Below, one piece after another: positions 52,674-64,000 of a DNA stretch of 64,000 bases (the first letter of the stretch is position 1; each line of letters opens with the position of its first letter). Made by a program: the position numbers and the translations under genes. The stretch is taken from contig NW_004457734.1 of NCBI RefSeq assembly GCF_000203815.1, forward strand, positions 255,233-319,232, in the 5' to 3' direction. Below the pieces are notes generated by a model. The model worked only from the letters and a program-made list of their open reading frames with translations, was not told where the DNA came from and ran no database searches. The DNA is from Cavenderia fasciculata (Eukaryota; Evosea; Eumycetozoa; Acytosteliales; Cavenderiaceae).

Positions 52674-55372
52674 TTATTGGTAGTATTTATTAATTGAATT
52701 TTCAATTAATGGAATATAAGATGGATTCATATGAGTACCATCAAGTGCATATTTGGTGTTGAAACCACCATCGACATCCAAGAGACTATCGAAAAAGTCC
52801 AACCAATGAAGTTCTTTACTTTGTTCAATCTTTTCCTTTAGGATACGGTTAAATGTCTTTACAAGGAATCTAGTTTCATTCAATACAGGTACTACTGGAT
52901 GAATATATGCCTTGTAATCATATTTTGCAATTAAATCTTTTAATGCTTTAATATAAATATCAATTGTAATTTCCATTCCTTCTTCAATTGACTAAAGATA
53001 AACAAAAGAGTTAATGATTTTAAAAAAATAATAATAATAATAATATTAATTTTACAATACCTTATATTTACACTTTTCAACACTTAAAATGATACCTTCA
53101 CGACAATCAATTTCACCAAACATGAAGATGATTTCAGAACCTTTTGGAGCTTTACAAGTACTACGATAAAAGTTCATCTTGGGGAAGAATTTACTGGTTG
53201 GACGAAGATGCCACATCTTGAGACCGGTTGTCAAGAGTGGATGGAATAGACGTGGTTCACCGTTGACAGTGATTGGTGTCCACGACAAACTCATTGCATG
53301 ACTGTCACCGGCAATGTAGATGGGACGGTTGTTTGGTACTGGCAATGATTTGTAGGAGAGCATGAGTTGAGAGATACAACAAAAGTAGGCATGTTCATTA
53401 CGAACCGTTGTCAAGTGAAGATTACGTCCTACTCTTGTTGGTTCTAAAAGATCAATCAATTCTGGTAATGGTTCCAATATACCATGTACATATAATACCT
53501 TTACAATTGTATACCAAAATGCTAAAAAGTCTTCATCATCTTTTGTATATTTTGTTGAACTTGATGAAGAGCTAATAATCATTTCTTCTTTTTCACTTGT
53601 TGTAGTTGTTTTAAATGAATTTGCTGGAGTTGGTATAGTAGAAGTAAACGAGGAAGAGGATAAAGTATTATCGTTTTGTTCATGAATTTTAAAAGATTGA
53701 TATTTTGAAAGATGATTAAAATCTTTGATATACTTTGAAATGATGGTGAGGATGGAACCACAGGTTAGAGGTAGATTGTTTTTGTTGCTAGAGGGTGGTG
53801 GACCGGCTTGAGAGAGACCACGTGGACGTGAGAGTTGGAGATACTTGATGCACACTTGAATGGCGTCTTCGTAACGGTTGCATACTTCGAGTCCGTGAAC
53901 GAGGGTCAATGCATGGTTGGCCGAAGTCTTGTCCATGTCGAATGCCTTTTGGCTGAGTTCAACCGACTCGTCAATCGCACCATACTCTTTGATGATCGAT
54001 GCAAAGTAGCCGAGCACCGGTGCATTGACAGCCGACTTGTTGAGTTGGTTCATTAAAAAGGTGACACCATACTCTTTGACAATGTGTGCGATACGCTCCT
54101 TGGTAAACTCACGGTGTGGTGACAACTCGTCAAATGGCTGGTGTACATTCAACGAGTAGACAGTGGCAGCCAGTGTAGGTGCCGATCCCAACCGAGTCAA
54201 CAACTGCATCAACACCATCAACGCATTGTCAAATTGATTACGGTCGTATAAAATGTGTGCAAATCCAATCAACCCTTCAATGTTGCTTTCGTCGGCATGT
54301 ACAATATCATTGAGTAAATCACATCCTTGTTGCATATTATTTGGTATTTTGGTGTCATACAATGTCCTTCCAAATATAGCATTTACCGCTGCATACTGTT
54401 TATGACTTTTTCCCATCAAATCCAATGTTTTCTTTAATTGTTGACTTGCTTCAACAAATTTCTTTTGTTCAATTAATGTTTTACCATATCTACAAAAAAT
54501 AAATAAAAATTAAAAAGTAAATATTCAAAGTCGTTTTGTTTTGTGTTTGTTTTGATTTGTTTGATATACTTACAATAAATAAATATTCCAATCTTTGAGT
54601 GGATTGGTAGTTGCTAGTTCAATGTTTTTGATTGCAAGATCATACTTTTTAGCTTGAAGATAGATATGTGTCAACTTGAACAATGAATTCAATTCTTTTG
54701 GATAGATTTGAAGAATGTTGTTGTACACTTCAACAGCTTGTTTGTATGATTGTTTGTCGTATAGTTCATTACCACGTTGCAATAAACTCTCAATTACATT
54801 TTTAAACTTTGATTCACATCCATCAATACTATAAACTGGATGATTTGCTTTAAGTTGAATCTTTGTTGTTGTTTGTTTTGTTGTTGTTGTAGTCTTTTTT
54901 GTTGAACTAGATGAAGGTGTAGTTGTAGTTGCGACAGGTTGAGGAGTCGTGGTAGTTGGTACTGGAACAGGTTGAGGGGTAACAATTGGTGCAACCAGTG
55001 GAATAAACTCACCAGGAGGATTTGAATTCTTTACAATGAATAAATCATCACCATTCTTTGCACATTTGCCAATGAGTGTTGTGTCAACTACCTTTCTTCC
55101 CTTTTGATCTTTGATGTCGGTATTGTTGCCAGTCAATTCATTTGTACTCTCGCCATGAACACTTCTATAATTTTGAATAAAGTACTACATCAATCAATCA
55201 ATCAATCAACCAATATTAGTATAAATTTAAACATTCATCACAAACTTTATATCCTTCTTCTTTTTCATCTTACCAATTTCAAATCGGATACAGTCAAAAC
55301 ATGAGGAACTTTATCAGTGACTACAATTAGAGTATGTTCAGGTTGAGATTCAAAGTGAACATAGAACTTCAT
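52674..55372 (-). CDS. TPR protein with C-terminal SGNH-hydrolase-like domain
   Basis: Exons are 55372-55274, 55184-54574, 54489-53061 and 52991-52674, about 818 residues. The start ATG at 55372 opens MKFYVHFESQPEHTLIVVTD, a possible ubiquitin-like region ending near FIVKNSNPPGEF. A Pro/Thr linker follows, then TPR-type helices (LLQRGNELYDKQSYKQAVEV; AKKYDLAIKNIELATT; YDRNQFDNALMVLMQLL). The C-terminal domain shows the SGNH blocks in order: IYIAGDSHAMSLSW (GDSH), FGEIDCREGI (block III position) and DGTHMNPSYIPL (DGTH, catalytic Asp-His). Such TPR-SGNH proteins may act as esterases or acyl-transferases on glycans; the substrate is unknown. The frame upstream of the ATG is open behind a possible acceptor TTTTTTTAG, so one more 5' exon cannot be excluded. 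Confidence 0.7.
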
Positions 55373-55612
55373 TCCTTCTTCTTTATCTCTTTTTCTTTTA
55401 TCTCTAATTTCAAACTAAAAAAAGAAAGTGAATTGAAGGGGTGTGATGATCAGTGCAGTGGAGAAGAAAACCTTTAATCTATTATTTTTTTTTATCTATT
55501 TTTATTAAATCATAAATAAAAGTAAAAGAAAGAAAGAGAAGAGATTCAACAAACAACAAACAACAAAATACTTGTAAATATATAATAAATACATACAGAT
55601 ATAAAATATAAA

Positions 55613-56096
55613 ATGGTATGATGAATGATGATGAACATAAAGAGTACATAAGAAGAAGACGAGTAGATGTGCTAACCTCATTGCTACATATAATACTTTT
55701 ATACTTCTATAGTTATTCTATTCATTTTACAAGACACTTGTTGGAAAAGAGATAACAGTAGAGTTGAAAAATGATCTTGCTATTACAGGGTACCTACAAT
55801 CGGTCGATCAATTCTTGAATATTAAACTTAGAGATATACGTGTTGAAGAAGAACAAAAATACCCTTATATGGTATAGTATTAATGAAGAGGAAAGAAGAG
55901 AAAGATAGAGTGTTGTTGTTATTAACAACATTATTATTATCAATGATGATCTATTTAGTTGTCTGTAAAAAATTGTTTTATTAGAGGATCAGTTGTTAGA
56001 TATGTGCATTTACCCGCCGATGATGTTGATGTCGATACACTACAAGATCATGCACGTTTAGAAGCTCGTGAACAAAAGAAAGCACAACAACAATAA
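55613..56096 (+). CDS. lsm2: U6 snRNA-associated Sm-like protein LSm2
   Basis: Exons are 55613-55615, 55713-55871 and 55959-56096, encoding 99 residues. Exon 1 contributes only the ATG; the donor GTATGA follows it directly. The product reads MLFYSFYKTLVGKEITVELK, DLAITGYLQSVDQFLNIKLR, DIRVEEEQKYPYM, then LSVKNCFIRGSVVRYVHLPA with a short charged tail. This matches LSm2 block for block (Sm1 with the SVDQ-NIKL motif, Sm2 with IRGSVVRYV). LSm2 is part of the LSm2-8 ring that binds the U6 snRNA 3' end and of LSm1-7 in mRNA decay. The length equals the family's usual ~95. It is divergent from the TPR-SGNH gene. Confidence 0.95.
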
Positions 56097-56650
56097 TAAT
56101 AATAATAATAAATATCTAAAAAACAAAAGAAAAGGAAAGAAAATAGAGAGTAGTAAAGTTGGTAGTCAACACACACACACACAAATAAGATAAATAGATA
56201 GATTGATAGATGTATGATGGATGTATGGATCAGAAGAAGCAAGATTAGATTTCCATTACCTTAGAAAGAATGTAACAGGTTTTTTAGCCAAGGAAGGAAA
56301 TGAAATTGATGGGGAGACATGCGACATGATGCAAATCCATTCAATCGAAAGTGATCTTGGTGGAATCTTCATGTGGGGGTGAGCCCTCGCAACAGGTAAG
56401 CGATCAAAACAATTGGATTGAGATTTATGTGTGTGTTTTAAAAGAGGCGCGGGTGAAGTCAATCTCTACAAGATCACCACATTTAACAAGCGAGGACGAT
56501 CAACTGTTTTGGATGACATTCATATATACTAATTGGGGGTTAAATTAAATTAAATCACACAATTTAAAGAAACAGATACGTAGAGAGAGAGATAAATACA
56601 GATACAACACAAACCAAAAGATCTGAATCAGAAAACACCAACCAAACAAC

Positions 56651-56714
56651 CAAACAAACAAACAAACAAACAAACAAACAAACAAACAAACAAACAAACA
56701 AACAAACAAACAAA
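56651..56714 (+). repeat. (CAAA)n microsatellite
   Basis: About sixteen uninterrupted CAAA units in the long spacer. Confidence 0.95.
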
Positions 56715-58477
56715 ACAACAATCGATATCACTAGATTTATAAATTATAATTATACATTTCCCAATTTTTCCCAAAGGATCAATATTATCAAGAAGAACAA
56801 CAACACATCACGATCATACATTAATTTTATCCAGTTAATTAGTAATATAAGGAAGGTAAGGTGTCTTTGAAATATAGATATAATTATGTAAATTGTGTAA
56901 TATCAATCATCCACCCGTCCATCCCTCCAATTATTATTATTATTATTATTATTTATATTTGTTGAATGAATCTATTAGATTACAATCGATTTCATTTCAA
57001 AACCGAATCAAATCAATTAATCAATCAGAAAATCCACACCACAATAGACAGCCGACGAACGAATATTAATGGTAATCAATATCCATTCCATCCATCCATC
57101 CATCAATCACCAATTATTATTATGAGGGATGAAAATTAGCCTGAATGATCTATCCAACCATCATCAATAATAATCATTATTATCATTATTATCGGATCGG
57201 ATGTGATTTGATACTAGTTGTAGTAGTATTGACAGACAGTCAATCGATTACCCACCACAAAATAATATTTATGAGGGGCACAACACACTTGATTGCAATC
57301 TTAAAAAAAAAACAATCAGATCAACAAACAATGATCAATAATAATAATAACAAAGAGATACAACAACAAAAAGGAGAAATGTGATGTGAGGGTTTGATGA
57401 TACACACATACATCTAAAGATCTATAGTTGCGGTGGTGGTGGTGTGTGAATGGCGGGTTGTGGGATGTGTGTGTGATCACTACCCACTCACACAAAGTTC
57501 ACTATTCTCAACACCATTACCATCACCTCTCAACAACACCAGAAAAAACGATTAGTTTACCAATCGACGACTGGTACTGTTACCAGTATTGTACCTGTAC
57601 TCACTCCACTATATCTTCTCCTTCTTCTTCCTCGATGGTTAATGATGATGATGATGGTCGTCTACCTTTTTACCACGCATGCATGTATGCAGGCATGTTA
57701 ATTTGGCTTGGTGCTGCTTACTGCTACTACTGCTACTGCTACTGCTGCTGTTTGGTTGCAACAACCAACTACTATTGGCAGAGCAACTCAACTCAGCCAA
57801 TAAGCAAGATGATCCTCCTTTCCTTTCTACCACACAATTCTTCTTCCACTTCCACTTTCACTTCCTCCTCCTCCTTCATCATCATCATCATCTCTTTCTT
57901 CCCCACCAATTTGCCGAAGGATGGAAATACGTTTTAACAACTCAACTCCAACCAAACTAACCAACTGATCAGTCACATTTAGTACTAGGACACTCACTCA
58001 CTCACTCACTCAATCACTCAATCAATCAATCAATTAATCAATCAAACCTACCTAACATCTTTTTAATATCTCTCCTCTCTCTGAATGGGATAATCAAATG
58101 GGTTTATCAAATTAATCAATTAGTCAGTTAGTTTAGTAGTACAAATAAGATAAGAACAACAAGAAGAAAGAAAAAGAAAGAAAGAAAGAGTACAGCAGCA
58201 GCAGCAGCAGGAATCCCAGTTACAAAAAAAGTAAGAAGATATATAGTTTGTTTTATTATTATCTATTTTGGTAGATCTCATTGTGGACAAAGAAAGAGAG
58301 AGATATATAGAATCATCATATAAAAAATATATATTATTTGTAGGTAGACTCATCCTCTTCCTCTTCCTACTCCTCACTATTCTCAACCAAGTACAAGTAG
58401 TTCCTATTATATAATTTTATAACAAGCATAGCAGCGACGTCAAAACAAAAGAGTTGAGTGTGTGGATCGATCCAAGT

Positions 58478-58524
58478 TATATTTATATTTATATTTATAT
58501 TTATATTTATATTTATATTTATAT
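58478..58524 (+). repeat. (TTATAT)n hexanucleotide run
   Basis: Nearly eight tandem hexamers in the long spacer upstream of the cyclase gene. Confidence 0.9.
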
Positions 58525-59840
58525 CTTTTACGTTCCATTAAACATTCATCATCCACACCTGCTTACACTCGTTTTGATTCCGGCGATCCATCCACCCATC
58601 CAAAAATCAAAAACAGTGTCTCAATACACACACCCACCTCACACACTGTGTGTTTGTGTGTGTGTGTGTAAGTGTGTTGATCCATTAAAAACCATCCATC
58701 CATCCAATCCATCAATCAATCAATCAATTAATCAATCAAACCTACTCATCCTCCCTTTTCCTCCTCCTTTTTTTATTTGATATCAATTGTTGTAGTGGTG
58801 CAGTTATTTGTGTTTTGCACCACACTATATTGTTGGATGGAGGGAGTAGTGCTGCTGTTTGTTGCTACAGCAGCTGTTGTTGTAGGTATTTTTATAATTA
58901 ATTACCCTACACTAGTAGTAGTAGTAGTAGTAGTAGTAGTGCCAATAGTTGAGTGTTAATATTAATAAGAAGGAGAACTAGAGATAGAGAGGGTGGAAGA
59001 GAAACGAAAGAAAAGGAAAAGAAAAAAGAGGAAATCAATACAAAAAAAAAAAAAAAAAAAAAAAAAACTGATAAAGTGGATAGAGTGATTATCTTTAGAT
59101 TTGTACCGTAACAACAATAATAACAATAATAATAACAACCAAAAATAATCATATCCCAACCAGCTGATTGATACTACCCTTGATATAAATATTTATACCT
59201 GACTCACAAAAAAAGAAATAATAATAATAATAATAATAATAATAATTATTAAATCAACCAACAGCAGTACTACTAGTAGTAAAACAAGAAGAAAGAAAGA
59301 AGAAGAAGAAGAAGAAGAGGAGGAGTCGATTTATATTTTATAAATAGAATTATATAAACATAATTTATAATTCAAGAAAAAAGAAAAAAAAGATAGAATA
59401 GAGAGTGAAAAATAGGAATTGGATCAAATCAATCAATCAATCAGTCAGTCAGTCAAATAGTCAGATAACCGTTTATTTTTAGTAGGATTATAATTTATAT
59501 TTATATATATATTGATAGATAGATGGTTACAATTGTTTTTGTTTATTCTATTTCTACAACTACTACTCATTTGTTAGTGGAGGATACTATATTATTAAAA
59601 AGAAAAGAAATAACATTTGATATTAACTTTCCTCAATCAATCAATCAATCCATTAAACATTAATTTAGTTTCCATTATATTATTATTTTCTAGTCACAAT
59701 TATGATTTAAAAAACAACAACAACAACAACAAATAGTTATATCAACATACAATTTATATATATTCAACAAAAAAAATATTATTATTATTATTATTATTTA
59801 ATTTTAATAATATAAATTTTTTTAGATTAATAACATATAT

Positions 59841-62800
59841 ATGACATCACTAAGGCAATCAATTTTAAAAGGAAGAGGACAATCTTCGATGGCGTTGGCG
59901 AATTCATGTTATGGAGGCAGTTTTACAGCATCGGGGTTGTCGTCACAGGTCAATCGCGATTTATCGACATCGCCAACCACCACTGGCGCCTTTCTACATC
60001 AAAACCATGCAGGCGGTGGTGGTATGGTCACATCGTCATCGAATCCCAACTTGGTGTCACTTTCATCCTCTCCTTTATCTGGAATGAGTTCACCTATCCA
60101 CACAGTCAATAATCATGGTAATAATAATAATAATAATAATACTACTGGAAATAATATATCAAATAGTGGAACTATACAAAATAACAGTTTTATAAATAGT
60201 ATTATAAATAATCATAGTAATAATTATAATATTGGTGCTGCTAATATTGGTAGTGGTAATAAACCACCAAATTTAAATAATAATAGTAATAATAATAGTC
60301 CAAATCATAGTACCAATAATAATAATATAGCATCAACAAGCAATCCAAATTTAACATTGAATCATCATCATAGTACAAGTAATTATTCGATATATTCAGG
60401 GTCACCATCAGCATGTAGTAATAATAATAGTCTTAGTTCGAGATCCTACCTTAATCGAACGAATAGTGGTGGTGCCAGTAGTGGATTAGGTGGTGCTGGA
60501 GGTGGACAACTACCAAGTGGATTAACCTCGTCGCCAAGCAGTAACAATGTCAGTGGTGGCGGATTAGGTGGTGCTAGTGTCATGCCAGGTGTGTCTGGAG
60601 GAGCAGGCAGTAACGTATTTAACGCCTACAGTGGAACATTGGGTGAATTTATGGAAAATATGTGTTCCATTCATGACAAGGGTGATGGTCGTGGCAGATC
60701 AGATTCTGTAGCCAATACTCTAAATACTCATATCGATATTGAAAATCCTCAAGTTTGGAATAATCATCCTTTAATTGTTTCAGGTAAACTATCAACTTAA
60801 AAGATTAATTAATTCAAACTATTTAATTTATTATTAAATCAATTTCTTATTTATTTTTTTATAGATGATTCATTGACAAGTCAAAATAATAATTTATTTC
60901 ATAGATATACGCTAAGATTACCAAACTCTCTTGAAAATGAATACCTTAGTCATCATTTTTTATCACAAATTATGTTATTAAGAGTAAATATAACATATTT
61001 ATAAATATAAATACTTTTGGGAATATTTAATATTAATATTTATTATTTTCTTTCGGTTGTTTAGATAACAAATGTTATTGGATTATTAGCAGTATCATAT
61101 GGATTTACAAAACCAGCAATATTTATATTAATTGCCATTCGGATATTATGTTTTAATTTGTTTGCATTTTCCATATTTTTAAGTTTTCTTCGTAACAAGA
61201 CCTATTACAAACGATCGTATCATCCATTATTTATATTCAGTTTCACAACCTATTTCATTACGATATTGTTAGAGTACCAGACCACCACGACCACCTTTAT
61301 ACTGTTCCTCTACGCCATCATATTCCTGTGTCTCTACGCGCTGGGATGTCTACTTTTTATATGGATGGTCATGTGCAATCTCATGCACACCCTCTGTTTT
61401 GTCATATTTCTATTCCTTCAATCTGGCTTGGATACGGTCAATTTAGTCTCTTATATATTTTATATAACTGCCATCTTCCTCATGGGTTCTTCCCATTTAT
61501 ATGTTTTAGAAAAATCAAGAAAAGAAGTAAGAAGAAGAAGATGAAAAAAAATTAGAAATAATATGTATTTATTTTATTAATTAATATTTTGTTTATTTTA
61601 ATATTTAGTGTTTTGTAGATAGTAAAAGATTAGAAAAGAAAGCGGAATGTTTAAAAGGGGAAAAAGAAAAATCAGAACAATTGTTATTAAACATTTTGCC
61701 AGAGTTTGTCATCAAGATGATGGACAAGGATTGGATCACTCGAAAGAATACACACCCCATTTCAAAAGATTTCCCAGATTGTTCTATACTCTACTGCGAT
61801 ATAGTCGAGTTTACCAACCTTGCCAGTAAGCTCGAGCCCCAGTCACTGGTCAAACTGCTCAACGAGGTGTTTACCGACTTTGACAGAGTCGTCGAAGAAC
61901 ACGGCTGCGAAAAGATTAAAACCGATGGTGATGCATACGTCTGTGCTGGAGGACTGACTATTGACAACAAACATCATTACAAATCAATGATTGATGTTGC
62001 CATTGCAATTTTAAATTCTCCAACCCTAAGACAAAATTGTGAAGGTATTCCTGTATGTATTGAAAGTAAAAAACATAATAATATAACTCTTAAAAATAAT
62101 ATTTATATTTAATTTATTTAGTTAAAGATAAGAGTTGGATGTGCAACTGGATCGGTTATTGGAGGTGTGATTGGATGTGATAAGTTTCAGTTTGATGTTT
62201 GGGGTGATGCTATTGCTATGGCTCATAGCTTGGAACAAACTGGTGTGCCGGGTAAGATACACATTTGTGAGCATGGCATGGAGAGATTGGATACTCGGTA
62301 CGAAGTCGAGTTGAATACCTCTTGTCCGTTGGGTACAACCACTTATTTCATCCTACCAATAATGCCTGAGCCTCTTGGACCGGGTATGTTCCCAGAAGAC
62401 AAATATACTCCCCTCTCCCCTAAAATATTCAATCCCAATGCTGGCATACACCTCGATCATCCTATTACCCAGGATCCCACTGCCCCCACTGTCACTACAC
62501 TACTTGATGATGAGTCATCTGTAACCTCAACTACCAGTACAACTAGTACTACTAGTACAACAAGTACACCTGAGCCAACAACTACTTCAACCTCAACCTC
62601 AACCTCTACAACAACCAATGTAAATAATGTAAATAACAACAAACAACAAGATGATCTTGTTGTACCAACAATAATAACAACCGATACAACAACAATAACA
62701 ACTGATACTACAAACAAAGAGGTAGTCATTCCAATTGTAGATTTGGCAGAAGAGAGAAAGTGTAGTGGGTTTGTTCACCATGAGGATATAGTACATAATA

Positions 62801-64000
62801 ATAATAATAATGGCCTAGCATCAGGATTACCAAGTAGTTCTAGTGTATCATCTACGACTTCAACATCACCACCATCAACCATTCAAATGCCATCGTCATC
62901 ATCGTCACGTAAAAAGGTTGATTTTGATGTATCACATGGTGCAGACAATGAATCCATGTCGACTATGTGGTCGGACGGAGGTAAACGTAAAAAGCGTAAT
63001 CGTGAAAAGATCAACTTGAAAGATTGGCGTCAGATCCTACTCAAACCAATCAAGATTATCCGTGCTCATGATGTGTCTGGTTACAACAACTCAATCTTTG
63101 GTAAGAATCTCAATTCAAACAACTCTGAGATGTACGAGGTTGACAAGGATTTCAAGAAATACACCAAGATGAATCGTTTCATCCTACAGTTTCGTAATAG
63201 TTTGGTGGAGCGCGAGTTCCATCGCTACATCATCGACAATACACTCTTTGAAACCAAGTTTTTCATTATGATTGGAATATTGTTGCACACGGTCTTTTTC
63301 ATTGACGATCTTGTCATGAAAAGTAACCCATTGTTCAACTCTAATGCCATCTATGCTATCATGGGTGCCACCTTTGTCCTCTATTTCATCCTATCGTTTA
63401 CCAATCTATTCCGTAACCCTATTCGCTACCAAATTGCATTTATGCTCCTACTCGTCATGTTTGGTATTTGCACAACCATCGAACTACTTCGTTACAACAA
63501 TCCACTAGCTCGATCATCCCTCACTCGTGTAGCTGCCACTCTCTTTTACGTCAATGTTTTCCATGCCCTAAACTATGTTTGTGTCATCTTTTTAAATATC
63601 TTTATTCTTGGTATGTGTAAAACAACAAACAAATAATATTCAAATCGATTATTAATATTTATTTATTTTGATTTAATTTGTAGCATTCTTTTTTATTTGT
63701 GCATTGTTTATTTCACCATCATTACCAAATCATTTATTTACGACAGATTATGTTGGGATTGCGACGATGTTTTTTATCCAGGTGGCATCGTCGTATGGCA
63801 TGAAGATGGGGATGCGTCATGCATGGGTGATCAAGAGTAAGGTCAAGTTCAAAGGATTGATCTTGCAAAAGGAGCGTGGCAAGTCGGCCAAGCTGCTTGA
63901 GAACATCCTGCCAACCACCATAAGCGAGACACTGATACGCGAGGCACAAGGCAACGGCATGCTGATTGCGCAGTACTATAGTCACGTCGCCATCATGTTT
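59841..64000 (+). CDS. acaA: Transmembrane adenylyl cyclase of ACA type, 3' end beyond the window
   Basis: Exons are 59841-60783, 60865-60983, 61065-61526, 61609-62052, 62122-63610 and 63684-64000 (continues); 1258 codons are visible. The order is an Asn/Ser/Gly-rich N-terminus (~300 residues), six membrane spans in exon 3, cyclase domain C1, a Thr/Ser linker, a second six-span set (FFIMIGILLHTVFFIDDLVM onward), and the start of C2 (LLENILPTTISETLI, ending VAIMF). This is the mammalian-type two-times-six architecture. C1 has both metal Asp (LYCDIVEFTNLASKL; KTDGDAYVCAGGL) and the adenine-selecting Lys and Asp (EKIKTDGD; QFDVWGDA), arguing for ATP rather than GTP. In dictyostelids ACA makes the cAMP relayed in aggregation. 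The related guanylyl cyclase GCA has the same topology and is the main alternative. Confidence 0.8.

Larger units (their letters stand above)
56097..59840. promoter_or_regulatory. 3.7-kb microsatellite-rich spacer upstream of the adenylyl cyclase
   Basis: This is by far the longest gene-free stretch of the window. It contains many simple repeats: CAAA (56651-56714), TTATAT (58478-58524), GT and CA runs (58625-58675), TAG (58913-58940), an A run (59042-59067), TAA runs (59219-59245), and repeated TCAA tracts. Bases about 56240-56520 have mixed composition. Frames of 60-170 codons exist, but all are low complexity or antisense to repeats. In D. discoideum the acaA gene is read from several promoters spread over a large upstream region, so this spacer is probably regulatory and 5'-untranslated DNA, possibly with untranslated exons. 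Confidence 0.5.

Noticed and set aside
57428-57960. 169-codon plus frame in the long spacer (starts MRWWWCVNGG)
   Set aside because: Composition follows simple CT/CA repeats, with Cys-Tyr and Ser runs; no domain or typical codon use.
1-64000. tRNA, rRNA, CRISPR array and retroelement or other transposon proteins
   Set aside because: No T-loop GTTCRANNC with matching arms, no spaced identical repeats, and no reverse transcriptase, integrase or transposase motifs were seen in any frame; weak RNA genes could still be missed by eye.
59841-64000. Guanylyl cyclase GCA as the identity of the last gene
   Set aside because: The residues at the purine-selecting positions of C1 are Lys and Asp, as in adenylyl cyclases; GCA stays the fallback since C2 is not visible.

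Overview
The window is nuclear DNA of a dictyostelid social amoeba. The supporting signs are an AT-rich genome with short introns (mostly about 60-120 bases, GTAAGT/GTATGT donors, TAG acceptors), long Asn/Gln/Ser homopolymers in coding regions, TAA as the usual stop, and families typical of dictyostelids: dictomallein-type M66 peptidase, countin-like secreted protein, IPT/TIG-LRR surface protein, SAP-domain protein, large ankyrin families and a two-times-six-span adenylyl cyclase. The ankyrin expansion suggests a species other than D. discoideum, but I cannot name it from sequence alone. No rRNA, tRNA, CRISPR array or recognisable retroelement was found.

Layout. 1-5.9 kb: the 3' end of a Clu-like/EEP-domain gene, a secreted LRR-IPT/TIG gene (minus), a structured GC-richer spacer, and a SAP-methyltransferase-like gene. 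6.2-12.8 kb: minus-strand F-box-like/ankyrin genes (one broken, one intact, one remnant) around a countin-like gene. 12.9-16.8 kb: Mediator subunit 8 with a very long Gln-rich tail. 17.5-22.4 kb: two SDR paralogues flanking a dictomallein. 22.6-30.2 kb: a small unknown gene, two adjacent RGG-box paralogues, TRM10, and a Zn2Cys6-PAS regulator.

30.5-43.2 kb is the accessory core. It is a plus-strand tandem array of four F-box-like/ankyrin genes with orphan 3' tails between them, bounded on both sides by copies of an F-box-like gene. The ankyrin genes share a phase-0 exon design in which every intron sits at an ankyrin-repeat boundary, so exons can be gained, lost or duplicated without changing frame. 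Several copies are frameshifted.

43.6-64 kb is mostly housekeeping: EMC8/9, an M28-like membrane protein, coproporphyrinogen oxidase head-to-head with ferrochelatase (a heme gene pair on one shared spacer), an intronless ankyrin gene, a TPR-SGNH protein, LSM2 (tiny exons, start codon alone in exon 1), and, after a 3.7 kb microsatellite-rich spacer, the first two thirds of a transmembrane adenylyl cyclase of ACA type that runs off the end.

The most useful leads are the modular ankyrin array with its F-box borders, two long foldback sequences (23567-23639 and 50980-51044), the GC-richer spacer near 4 kb, the divergent heme gene pair, and the repeated PW module with SUMO-type motifs in the RGG proteins.
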